Position numbers and translations under genes: made by a program. Shown piece after piece: positions 1 to 5,297 of a stretch of DNA of 5,297 nt. The stretch is from Burkholderiales bacterium (GTDB lineage: Bacteria; Pseudomonadota; Gammaproteobacteria; Burkholderiales; SG8-41): positions 1 to 5,297 of the forward strand of contig JAIESJ010000074.1 of assembly GCA_019746155.1 (NCBI GenBank), written 5' to 3'. Under the pieces are notes generated by a model. The model saw only the letters and a program-made list of their open reading frames with translations. It did no database searches and was not told the DNA's origin. The first letter of the stretch is position 1. Every line of letters starts with the position of its first letter.

Positions 1-236
1 TGATCGAGGCCGAGCATCTTGCGCTCGCCGCGCCGGCCGGCGTGCCCGCGGCGGCCGCGGCACAACGTCCGGAGACATCGGCCATGGACATCAAGTCGCT
101 GGAGCGCACGCATATTCTCGAAACCCTTGCCGCGGTCAACGGCTCGCGCAAGCTGGCCGTGCGGCGGCTTGGCATTTCAGAACGCACGTTGCGCTACAAG
201 CTGCAACAATATCGTCTGGCAGGAGCAAACCTATGA
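1..236 (+). CDS. Sigma-54-dependent flagellar response regulator (FleR/FlrC-like), C-terminal part only
   Basis: This is the 3' end of a gene that begins before the window; the frame is open from base 3 to the TGA at 234-236. The visible ~77 residues are an Ala/Pro-rich linker followed by a Fis-type helix-turn-helix (HTH_8). Its signature is ERTHILETL, then NGSRKLAVRRLGISERTLRYKLQQYR, seen at about 117-218 in the DNA. This tail is typical of NtrC-family activators, where the Fis-type helices bind enhancer-like sites and the missing AAA+ domain contacts sigma-54 RNA polymerase. The receiver and AAA+ domains lie outside, so phosphorylation and GAFTGA features cannot be checked. The flagellar assignment (FleR/FlrC class) rests on the direct four-base overlap with fliE, an arrangement known from polar-flagellum clusters. 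A different NtrC-like regulator cannot be excluded from the tail alone. Confidence 0.85.
   Translation, partial: IEAEHLALAAPAGVPAAAAAQRPETSAMDIKSLERTHILETLAAVNGSRKLAVRRLGISERTLRYKLQQYRLAGANL
221..225 (+). promoter_or_regulatory. Ribosome binding site of fliE inside the regulator gene
   Basis: AGGAG lies seven bases before the ATG at 233, inside the last codons of the upstream regulator gene. With the ATGA stop/start overlap it supports translational coupling and fixes the fliE start. Confidence 0.8.
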
Positions 237-559
237 AGAATTCGGCGATCGACGACGTATTGGCGCAATTGCGCGCAGCGGCAGTGTTGGCCGCAGGCAA
301 GGCGCCCAGCACCGCGCCGAGTGAAGCAGCGGGCGGCGTCGATTTCGGCGCTGTTCTCAAGAGCGCGCTTGACCAGGTCAACGGGGCCCAGCAGGAGGCG
401 CGCAGGCTGGCTCGGGAATTCGAGCTCGGCGACCCCAATACCAACCTGCAGGATGTCATGGTGTCTCTGCAAAAGGCGAATATTTCCTTTCAGACCATGG
501 TTCAAGTGCGCAACAGGCTGGTTGCGGCGTATCAGGACATCATGAACATGCAGGTGTGA
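233..559 (+). CDS. fliE: Flagellar hook-basal body complex protein FliE
   Basis: FliE is the small periplasmic protein that joins the MS ring (FliF) to the proximal rod and is among the first substrates of the flagellar export apparatus. The 108-residue product has the usual family length. Its C-terminal half carries the family hallmark: a helix around NTNLQDVMVSLQKANISFQ followed by TMVQVRNRLVAAYQDIMNMQV, ending in the typical Met-Gln-Val. There is no cleavable signal peptide, as expected for a substrate of the flagellar export gate. The N-terminal ~50 residues are Ala-rich and variable, also normal. The start is set by the ATGA overlap with the regulator gene and an AGGAG site seven bases upstream. 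Unusually, fliF does not follow; the next same-strand region is a non-coding stretch with a hicB relic on the opposite strand. Identity is secure. Confidence 0.96.
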   Translation: MKNSAIDDVLAQLRAAAVLAAGKAPSTAPSEAAGGVDFGAVLKSALDQVNGAQQEARRLAREFELGDPNTNLQDVMVSLQKANISFQTMVQVRNRLVAAYQDIMNMQV

Positions 560-730
560 TGTAGTGCCGTTCGAGTTTCTCGACGATCAGGCTGTTGAGG
601 CTCTTCTTTTCACGCCGCGCCGCTACCCGCGGTGAAGCTTCGGTTCCATGCGTAGCACCAGCTTTCCCGAGAACGGTTTGTCGGGTTCTTCGCCGCGTTC
701 CTTGCAAAATTCCAAGTAGTTATCCGTCAT
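540..730 (-). pseudogene. Remnant of a HicB-family antitoxin (frameshifted, N-terminus missing)
   Basis: Read on the - strand from the ATG at 730, the sequence gives 35 residues, including YLEFCKERGEEPDKPFSGK then LVLRMEPKLHR, before a TAG at 625-623. In another frame, from 626 on, it continues VAARREKKSLNSLIVEKLERHY and runs to a TGA at 542-540 inside the fliE 3' end. Together these match the C-terminal half of HicB-family antitoxins: the conserved 'DYLEFC..G..PDKPFSGKF' linker followed by a ribbon-helix-helix ending in 'GKSLN..I.E.LE'. The junction lacks about seven bases compared with the family spacing I remember, which explains the frame change. The N-terminal ~50 residues expected in this family are absent: an in-frame TAA lies 10 codons upstream of the ATG and nothing HicB-like appears in 731-830. 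No HicA-like toxin gene is visible. I read it as a decayed relic, not a working antitoxin. Confidence 0.72.
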
Positions 731-739
731 CCCCCTGCT

Positions 740-789
740 CTGGCAGCCTTGCCGGATTTAAGGCGCACCACTTCGGCTTTGGCTGCCAG
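740..789. repeat. Long imperfect inverted repeat in the convergent intergenic region
   Basis: The outer arms CTGGCAGCC (740-748) and GGCTGCCAG (781-789) are perfectly complementary. Inside them GCCG (751-754) pairs with CGGC (774-777), and AAG (760-762) can pair with CTT (771-773). The whole could fold into a ~50-base hairpin with about 16 pairs on either strand. It lies 42 bases beyond the ycgR stop and between two converging transcription units, so a bidirectional transcription stop or 3'-end stabilising structure is plausible. No T-tract follows on either side, so it is not a canonical intrinsic terminator. A REP-like dispersed palindrome is an alternative. Confidence 0.5.
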
Positions 790-830
790 GCCGCCGGCTG
801 CGATGCTCGCAGTTTCAAGCGGCGCCCCGG

Positions 831-1604
831 TCAGCCCAGCCTGATGCGCCTCGCGTTTCTTTCCCGTTCCAGATTGATGATGTAGCGCTGCACCATTGAG
901 GCCATGCTCTCCGGCATGGCGACATACTCGCAGCCGGCGCGCTTGCACGTCACTCCGTTTTTGAGCGTGAATGGGAAAACCTCTTTTATGCGCATCGTGA
1001 AGGTGATGGTGCCGATTTGCGGCAAATCGATGCGGCAGCCGGCATAAGTCACGCCCGGCTCCAGCACGATCCTCTGGTGAGGGTCGATGATGGCCATGCC
1101 GCCGCAACTGATATCCAGAAGTATCACTTCGGCAGTCGCCGGAATCTGGCCCGGCGGCAGCGCAACCATGCATTTGAGCGGTTCTTCTTCAGGCGTGGCA
1201 ATGCGGAAGTTCTCGCGGCGCTGAACGCGCAGCAGCGCCTCCGGCACCTTGGCGCCGAAGGCGTCCCTGTGGTTGAACCGGATCTTTTTCAGGCCGTTGC
1301 ATACAAACCGCACTTTCGCCTGATCATGGATCGTGGTGCAGATCAGCGTTTGCGCCCTGAGCGCCTGCTGGCTGAGCTTTTGATTGTCACCGTAGCCCAT
1401 TACCAAATCGCCGCCCTCGCTGTCGACATCCAGGATCGAGGTGTGGATAAGCTCATCGCCGCGATTGAAGTGCAGCGTGACCGGTGAGCTCTGTTGCTTG
1501 ATCGTGCGCAGGATGAAAAGGATCTCGACGGGCGAGCGGATAAGGTATTTGCTGTCCTGCGGCTCCAGATCCAGCTGCGCCAGAATTTCGTCCTGTGTTG
1601 CCAT
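831..1604 (-). CDS. ycgR: YcgR-type flagellar brake protein with PilZ domain (c-di-GMP binding)
   Basis: YcgR proteins bind cyclic di-GMP and then act at the flagellar motor to reduce speed and change switching. The 257-residue product has the two-domain layout of the family: an N-terminal YcgR (PilZN) domain at about residues 15-115 and a C-terminal PilZ domain at about 125-245. Both c-di-GMP binding motifs are intact: the RxxxR element in QRRENFR (Arg130 and Arg134, preceded by Arg129) and the D/NxSxxG element in DISCGG (Asp164, Ser166, Gly169). The end, VQRYIINLERERNARR, is the usual C-terminal helix. There is no signal peptide or membrane segment, so it is cytoplasmic. It is the last gene of the - strand block, 37 bases after the FlhB-like gene, with a weak purine-rich site (AAGAGAAA) before its ATG. 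Being in one block with fliK and fliD suggests co-expression with late flagellar genes. The symbol is by family resemblance. Confidence 0.92.
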   Translation of the reverse strand: MATQDEILAQLDLEPQDSKYLIRSPVEILFILRTIKQQSSPVTLHFNRGDELIHTSILDVDSEGGDLVMGYGDNQKLSQQALRAQTLICTTIHDQAKVRFVCNGLKKIRFNHRDAFGAKVPEALLRVQRRENFRIATPEEEPLKCMVALPPGQIPATAEVILLDISCGGMAIIDPHQRIVLEPGVTYAGCRIDLPQIGTITFTMRIKEVFPFTLKNGVTCKRAGCEYVAMPESMASMVQRYIINLERERNARRIRLG

Positions 1605-1641
1605 GATGTTTCTCTTGCTGCGTTGACCTGCGTTCTAAACA

Positions 1642-1986
1642 TCAATTGTGCCGGGTAATGTCCCGCTGCGCGGTTTCTTCTTCATGCTCCAGGCGATAGA
1701 GCCAGGCGAGCAATTCTGCCACTGCAAGGTAGAGCTGGGGCGGTATGTATTCGTCAATATCCACCTGCATCAGCAATGACACCAATTCCGCCGACTCGTG
1801 TACGTAGACACCGCTTTCCTTGGCGCGGGCGATAATCGCCTCGGCGATCAGACCGCGCCCCTTGGCCACCACCTGCGGCGCGACCTGCCCCGTGCGGTAG
1901 GCGAGGGCGACCGCTGCCTGGCGCGAATGTTCGGGACGCGCGCCGGGCGCCGCCACGATGTCGTCGTCTTTCTTATGCATTGTCAT
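1642..1986 (-). CDS. FlhB C-terminal-domain protein (FhlB/FlhX-like, stand-alone export-switch domain)
   Basis: The 114-residue product corresponds to the part of FlhB just after the autocleavage site. The stretch AVALAYRTGQVAPQVVAKG aligns by eye with the FlhB segment AVALKY...APKVVAKG; further on, AKESGVYVHESAELVSLLM, then IPPQLYLAVAELLAWLYRL, match the end of the FlhB cytoplasmic domain. The NPTH motif and all transmembrane segments of FlhB are absent. Such stand-alone proteins occur beside fliK in many proteobacteria and are annotated as EscU/YscU/HrcU-family switch proteins. By inference it could interact with FliK or the export gate when substrate specificity changes. The chosen ATG at 1986 has GAGGTG seven bases upstream, inside fliK, and overlaps the fliK end by 14 bases; a second ATG at 1980 is possible but 13 bases from that site. 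The coupling implies matched expression with FliK. Confidence 0.88.
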   Translation of the reverse strand: MTMHKKDDDIVAAPGARPEHSRQAAVALAYRTGQVAPQVVAKGRGLIAEAIIARAKESGVYVHESAELVSLLMQVDIDEYIPPQLYLAVAELLAWLYRLEHEEETAQRDITRHN

Positions 1987-3037
1987 CGTGTCGCACCTCG
2001 ACGCCGCTGACATTCAATCCCGAATCCTGCATTGCCCGGACGAGGAAGGGCTGTTCGGTGCGCAGCATTTTTACGGCAGGCTCATTGACGGCGCTTACCA
2101 CAATCCGCACGCCGCGCGCATCGAGCACGAGCAACGCCGTGATTTGTCCCAATCGCGGCAGCGTGAGCCGCAGACGGCTGTGCCAGCATGGCGGCTCGTC
2201 ACTCATGTCCTGCTTGGGCGATTCACCCGTGATTTCCCAGTCCATCGTCTGCCCCGGCCATACTTCTCCGCGCCAGAGCATCTGACCGGTGTCGAGGGCG
2301 GCAAGCTGTTGCTGTACCCATGGCAGGGCGTCCTTATGGGCGGCGTGTTCGATCGTTCCCGGCGCCGCGGGCGGCAGCGGTTCGGATTGTGCGGTTGTGT
2401 TCGATGGCGCCGCTGGAGTCGCAACATCGGGTTTGCCATGCGGCGTCGCAGTGACCGCGATGTCAGGTTTGCCTTGCGGCCTTATGGGAGACAATTTTCC
2501 TTGCGGCTCCTGCAGCAATTGATCGCGTGTCCGGCGCCCGGCCAGCCATTGCGCCTGGTGTGACTCATAGAAAAGCCCGCTGTAGGAAAACGCATGCTGC
2601 AACCGCATGCTGAACTCTGCGGTGTCGCCCGGCGGCTTTTCAAGCACCGGTGTGGCCTGATAGGGCGGGGTTGCCACGGAATCCGCTTTTGCTCCCTGCA
2701 AGAACGAGCTGAGCAGGCGCGCGGCCGGACTTAGTGTGGCACTGCCATCAGGCGCGGGGGATGCGTTCAGAAGCGCAAATGTTGGACGCGGGCCGCCGCC
2801 GATAAAAACCAGCTCCAGCATGGCTCCGGGCCGAATGCCGGGAGGAAGCTGCATTTGTACCGGCGTGCTGCCGACCTGCACCCTGAATCGGCCGCCATCG
2901 AGCTGCGCTTCCACCCGCGCTCGAACGCGCGCCCCGGGAATCAGCTCGGAAGGGTCGTGCGTCGCGTCGGGCACCACCGACACCGGTGTTACCGCCTCAA
3001 GCAGCGCGAGACGGGCTGCAATATCAGGCCGGATCAC
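1973..3037 (-). CDS. fliK: Flagellar hook-length control protein FliK
   Basis: FliK is secreted during hook growth and, at the right length, its C-terminal domain triggers FlhB to switch export from hook to filament proteins. With the GTG start the product has 354 residues. The N-terminus reads (V)IRPDIAARLALL, like the MIRPDIATRL start I recall for this betaproteobacterial FliK group. A middle motif SGLFYESHQAQWLAGRR followed by QLLQEPQGKLSP (about 153-184) is typical of it. A Pro/Ala-rich linker follows, then WRGEVWPGQTMDWEI (about 255-269) and the hook-control domain (about 285-345) with LRLTLPRLGQITALLVL. The GTG at 3037 has ACGGAG six bases upstream. An in-frame ATG at 3055 would add six residues but has no visible ribosome site. 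The gene lies ~93 bases after fliT and overlaps the FlhB-like gene. The linker holds three degenerate PxGK repeats, and there is no signal peptide. Confidence 0.92.
   Translation of the reverse strand: MIRPDIAARLALLEAVTPVSVVPDATHDPSELIPGARVRARVEAQLDGGRFRVQVGSTPVQMQLPPGIRPGAMLELVFIGGGPRPTFALLNASPAPDGSATLSPAARLLSSFLQGAKADSVATPPYQATPVLEKPPGDTAEFSMRLQHAFSYSGLFYESHQAQWLAGRRTRDQLLQEPQGKLSPIRPQGKPDIAVTATPHGKPDVATPAAPSNTTAQSEPLPPAAPGTIEHAAHKDALPWVQQQLAALDTGQMLWRGEVWPGQTMDWEITGESPKQDMSDEPPCWHSRLRLTLPRLGQITALLVLDARGVRIVVSAVNEPAVKMLRTEQPFLVRAMQDSGLNVSGVEVRHDDNA
2430..2507 (-). repeat. Three degenerate copies of a 15-base repeat in the fliK linker
   Basis: On the + strand GGTTTGCCATGCGGC (2430-2444) recurs as GGTTTGCCTTGCGGC (2466-2480, 36 bases later) and as a more diverged copy ending CCTTGCGGC (2493-2507, 27 bases later). 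On the coding strand they give PHGKP, PQGKP and PQGKL. Spacing in whole codons keeps the frame, so they could expand or contract without breaking fliK. This is the variable linker between the conserved middle motif and the hook-control domain. Confidence 0.65.
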
Positions 3038-3043
3038 GTGACG

Positions 3044-3049
3044 CTCCGT
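3044..3049 (-). promoter_or_regulatory. Ribosome binding site supporting a GTG start for fliK
   Basis: On the - strand ACGGAG sits six bases before the GTG at 3037-3035. It lies downstream of the upstream ATG (3055), which itself is preceded by a C/G-rich stretch without a purine-rich site. This decides in favour of GTG as the fliK start. Confidence 0.6.
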
Positions 3050-3130
3050 GCGCATGCCGTGACCGGCGCCCGAGAGTTATCCGGCAGCCGCGACCTGTCC
3101 GCGTCTGCAGCCGTGACGGCTTTGCCGAGG

Positions 3131-3469
3131 CTAGGCGCTGTTGCCCGGCTGGTATGCCTGCTGCAACTTTTTTTCATGGCTGGCGGCGCTCAAGATGCTC
3201 TGCAACTGTTGCATCCACGGTTCGGTGAGATTTCTGATCTTGGCATCGTCGGCCAGAACCTGCCGTATGATTTCGGCCTTGCGCTGTTGTAATTCCCCAC
3301 TCAAGGATTCAAGGGGTTCCGACGCGATGAGGCGTTCGACCAGGACCTTGCGCTTTTTTTCAAGTGCCACCAGCCGGTCCCAGTCACTGTTGTGGGCCGC
3401 TTGCAGCATCTGCCCGGTAACGACACGGATATCTTCGTAGACGGCGATGATTTGCGGGCTGTTCATCAT
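3131..3469 (-). CDS. fliT: Flagellar export chaperone FliT-like protein
   Basis: FliT proteins are small helical cytoplasmic chaperones for the filament cap FliD; in enterobacteria FliT also inhibits FlhDC. The 112-residue product is of usual length and almost entirely helical by composition, with Gln/Glu/Lys/Leu-rich stretches such as NSDWDRLVALEKKRKVLVERL (about residues 28-48) that fit the FliT pattern of a Trp-containing first helix pair. The later helix has LTEPWMQQLQSIL. Sequence conservation in this family is low, so position carries much weight: it begins three bases after the fliS stop and lies in the order fliD-fliS-fliT. Two adjacent ATG codons (3469 and 3466) are available; AAAAGG eight bases upstream suits the first. 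No membrane or secretion signal is seen. Whether this copy has a regulatory role besides FliD binding is unknown. Confidence 0.85.
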   Translation of the reverse strand: MMNSPQIIAVYEDIRVVTGQMLQAAHNSDWDRLVALEKKRKVLVERLIASEPLESLSGELQQRKAEIIRQVLADDAKIRNLTEPWMQQLQSILSAASHEKKLQQAYQPGNSA

Positions 3470-3472
3470 TAC

Positions 3473-3934
3473 TTACGCCTTTTCACGGTCGAGGATTACA
3501 CCGGATTGTCGCTGGCCGGGCGCTGCAGTAGCTTCCGAAGCGTTCGAACCGCCGATGGCTTTCCATGCACCATGCAATTCGGCCAGCAGGCGGCCCACTT
3601 CCTCGAGCACTTTAAGCTCGTTCCTGAGGTTGGCGACGAGCAGCCGGTTGGTCATGTAATCGTACAGCGCTTTCAGGTTTTGCGCCAATTCTCCGCCCGC
3701 CTTATCGTCCAGGCTTGTCTTCAGCCCTTCGTCGATGATCGCGATCGCCTTGGAAATCGCTTCTCCCTTCGCGGTGGTGTCATTGCGCAACATGTTCACC
3801 TTGGCTGCGGAAATTGCGGCGATCGCGCCTTCGTAGAGCATCAAAACCAGTTTGTGGGGGCTGGCGGATTCTACGCCGATCTCCACCGCGACCTTGTTGT
3901 ATGCGCTCAATGCGCTGCGGGTCATAGCATTCAT
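3473..3934 (-). CDS. fliS: Flagellin export chaperone FliS
   Basis: FliS binds the disordered C-terminus of flagellin in the cytoplasm, prevents premature polymerisation and delivers it to the export gate. The product has 153 residues. The N-terminal signature SALSAYNKVAVEIGVESASPHKLVLMLYEGAI is diagnostic (about residues 7-38; the core is ASPHKLVLMLYEGAI). A four-helix bundle is expected through about residue 125, including the LYDYMTNRLLVANLRNE segment (about 90-106). The last ~25 residues (from about 128) are Ser/Ala/Gln-rich and extend past the common family length, probably as a flexible tail. The start is well supported: GGAG (3943-3940) lies five bases before the ATG at 3934. It follows fliD after 43 bases with no terminator-like structure and precedes fliT by three bases, so the three are probably co-transcribed. 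Confidence 0.96.
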   Translation of the reverse strand: MNAMTRSALSAYNKVAVEIGVESASPHKLVLMLYEGAIAAISAAKVNMLRNDTTAKGEAISKAIAIIDEGLKTSLDDKAGGELAQNLKALYDYMTNRLLVANLRNELKVLEEVGRLLAELHGAWKAIGGSNASEATAAPGQRQSGVILDREKA

Positions 3935-3977
3935 GTTGTCTCCAGATCGACTTGCATACTAAATGAGCTACCCTGAG

Positions 3978-5297
3978 TTAAACCTTGGGCAGATTGGCCA
4001 ATTGCTGCGATAAGTAATTGCTTGTTTTTGTCATGCTGCTCATCAATTGGTCCAGCGCCGTGAACTGGGCACGATAGCGACTTTCTATGCTTATGAGACG
4101 CCGGTTCATCACTTCTCGGCGGTTGCCTATGTCCTTGATAATGCGGTCGATCCCGTCGGTGCTGCTGGAGATGGGCCCCGAACTGGCCAGCAAACTGTCG
4201 GCGAGCTTATCGAGCTTGTAGGCATAGCCATGGGAATAATTCACGGATCCCCGAGATCCGGTTGCGGTGCCGGTGATCAACAGCTTGAGGCCCTCGGCGT
4301 CGTTGCCAGTCGCCCCCGTCAGGTATTGACCCGACCCTACCGCGTTCGCGCCATTGATTTTGCCTACCACGTCCGCGCCGGCAGTCAGTGTTTGCGTTGC
4401 GAAACCGAGGTTGGTTCGCCCATTGCCGCCGGTAACCTCAACATTTGAGGCGGATCCGTAACGGTCGGATGTGATGGTCACCACATTCCCGGCGTCGATG
4501 GCGACCTTTACTGAAATGCCGGCGCTTGAAAGCGCGGAGGCGCCGTTTATCTTGGACTGCAACTCCGCCGCCAGCGTAGCGGCGGTGTAGGTTCCCGCCG
4601 CGATGGTAATAGACGCTGATATCCCGTCCACCTTGAGCGTGAGCGCATCGTTGCTCCCGGCGGTAATGGTGTAGGTGCCAATAGCCGCCCCGCCGGCGGA
4701 CTTGCCTTGAATAGCCAGGCTAGTCACTTCGATCCCATAGACTCCCGGCTTGGTTTTGGCCGTTGCGCCCGCATAGCTCACCCGGCTGTCGCTGGGTTTG
4801 CCGAGGGCGGCGAACAGCCCTGCGATATCGTTGAAGTTGGTATCGATTGCGCTTTGCAGCTTGGTGGAGTCCACCGTCAGCGTCCCGTCCTTCTGGAACG
4901 AGACACCGATTTGCGACAGCAGCTTGTATGCGCCATCCAGTCCCGTGAGGGTCGACGTGAGCGTGCTGCGAATTTGCGTTTGGATCGTGCGCACCGCGGC
5001 ATCCCCTTGCAGGATGGCGCCTTGTTTGGTCGTGGCATTGTATCCGGAGAGGTCTTTAAACGTCTTGTTGATGTCGTTGTAGGCTTTGACAAAGGCCTCC
5101 ACGGAGGATTTGACCGCTGCCGTGTCGCGCGCCACCGTCAAGGTGGTGGGGGCGGCGGTGTTGGTCTTGAGCAGATTAAGCGTCACCCCTTGGATCACAT
5201 CCGTCACCGTGTTCGCGGCCTTGCTGACGAGAATGCCGTCCACTTTCAGCTCGGCGTTTTGCGCCGCGACGGTTTGCGTGAGATTCTTGCCGCTGCC
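3978..5297 (-). CDS. fliD: Flagellar filament capping protein FliD (hook-associated protein 2), 5' end missing
   Basis: FliD forms the cap at the filament tip and guides insertion of exported flagellin subunits. The frame is open from the right window edge, so 439 C-terminal residues are seen and the N-terminal part (the FliD_N domain, perhaps ~200 residues by family comparison) lies outside. Near the visible start, NAELKVDGILVSKAANTVTD then VIQGVTLNLLK (about residues 14-44) is the conserved middle of the family. TLTVARDTAAVKSSVEAFVKAYNDI (about 52-76) follows. The insert at about 185-345 is a flagellin-like beta region with a hook-IN-type motif, KINGANAVGSGQYLTG (about 313-328). The end, FTALDQLMSSMTKTSNYLSQQLANL, is the typical C-terminal coiled-coil helix. 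No Cys or Trp is visible, common in exported filament proteins. An internal GTG at 5243 is not the true start, since homology continues upstream of it. fliS follows after 43 bases. Confidence 0.96.
   Translation of the reverse strand, partial: GSGKNLTQTVAAQNAELKVDGILVSKAANTVTDVIQGVTLNLLKTNTAAPTTLTVARDTAAVKSSVEAFVKAYNDINKTFKDLSGYNATTKQGAILQGDAAVRTIQTQIRSTLTSTLTGLDGAYKLLSQIGVSFQKDGTLTVDSTKLQSAIDTNFNDIAGLFAALGKPSDSRVSYAGATAKTKPGVYGIEVTSLAIQGKSAGGAAIGTYTITAGSNDALTLKVDGISASITIAAGTYTAATLAAELQSKINGASALSSAGISVKVAIDAGNVVTITSDRYGSASNVEVTGGNGRTNLGFATQTLTAGADVVGKINGANAVGSGQYLTGATGNDAEGLKLLITGTATGSRGSVNYSHGYAYKLDKLADSLLASSGPISSSTDGIDRIIKDIGNRREVMNRRLISIESRYRAQFTALDQLMSSMTKTSNYLSQQLANLPKV

Noticed and set aside
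171..196. Possible sigma-54 promoter before fliE (TTGGCA ... GTTGCGC)
   Set aside because: The GG and GC elements are too far apart (13 bases where five are needed), and the site is inside the helix-turn-helix codons of the regulator.
571..583. Small perfect hairpin TCGAG-TTT-CTCGA behind fliE as terminator
   Set aside because: The stem has only five pairs and no T-run follows; the bases are explained by the EKLE codons of the hicB relic.
595..885. Open frame of 96 codons on the + strand between fliE and the end of ycgR
   Set aside because: It is Arg/Ser/Cys-rich, has no family look, runs antisense to the hicB relic and into the ycgR 3' end, and has no clear ribosome site. It is best explained as chance in GC-rich DNA.
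727..1173. Open frame of 148 codons on the - strand overlapping ycgR
   Set aside because: It is a frame shadow of ycgR. Its last ~30 residues (Ala/Lys-rich) extend past the ycgR stop, but I recognise no family in them.
1017..1487. Long + strand frame opposite ycgR (156 codons)
   Set aside because: It is an antisense shadow of a clearly conserved PilZ gene, with no recognisable domain.
3935..3977. Promoter for fliS in the fliD-fliS gap
   Set aside because: No sigma-28 (TAAA...GCCGATAA) or sigma-54 pattern is seen on the - strand; read-through from fliD is the simpler explanation.

Overview
The window is part of a flagellar gene cluster from a motile Gram-negative proteobacterium. High GC, an NtrC-type flagellar regulator (FleR/FlrC-like) next to fliE, and the set fliD-fliS-fliT-fliK-flhB-like-ycgR suggest a betaproteobacterium of the Nitrosomonadales/Rhodocyclales kind. 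The order is inferred from gene content; the species cannot be named.

Layout. At the left edge, on the + strand, are the last ~78 codons of a sigma-54-dependent response regulator, which overlaps fliE by four bases (ATGA). From the right edge, on the - strand, runs a compact block: fliD (5' end outside the window), fliS, fliT, fliK, a small FlhB C-terminal-domain protein, and a YcgR-type PilZ protein. The two blocks converge on 560-830. This gap holds an eroded, frameshifted C-terminal fragment of a HicB-family antitoxin and a long imperfect inverted repeat. Apart from these I see no gene there.

How the genes work together. The response regulator is expected to activate middle and late flagellar genes. 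FliE links the MS ring to the rod. FliD caps the growing filament; FliS and FliT are export chaperones for flagellin and FliD. FliK measures hook length and triggers the export specificity switch through the C-terminal domain of FlhB; the small FlhB-like protein resembles that domain. YcgR binds c-di-GMP and slows the motor. The - strand block therefore combines late filament assembly, export switching and second-messenger braking.

Nothing here looks like a wholly new system. The points most worth a second look are the hicB relic at the convergent junction, fliE without fliF directly behind it, the stand-alone FlhB-C protein without the NPTH cleavage site, and a GTG start for fliK that fits better than the upstream ATG.
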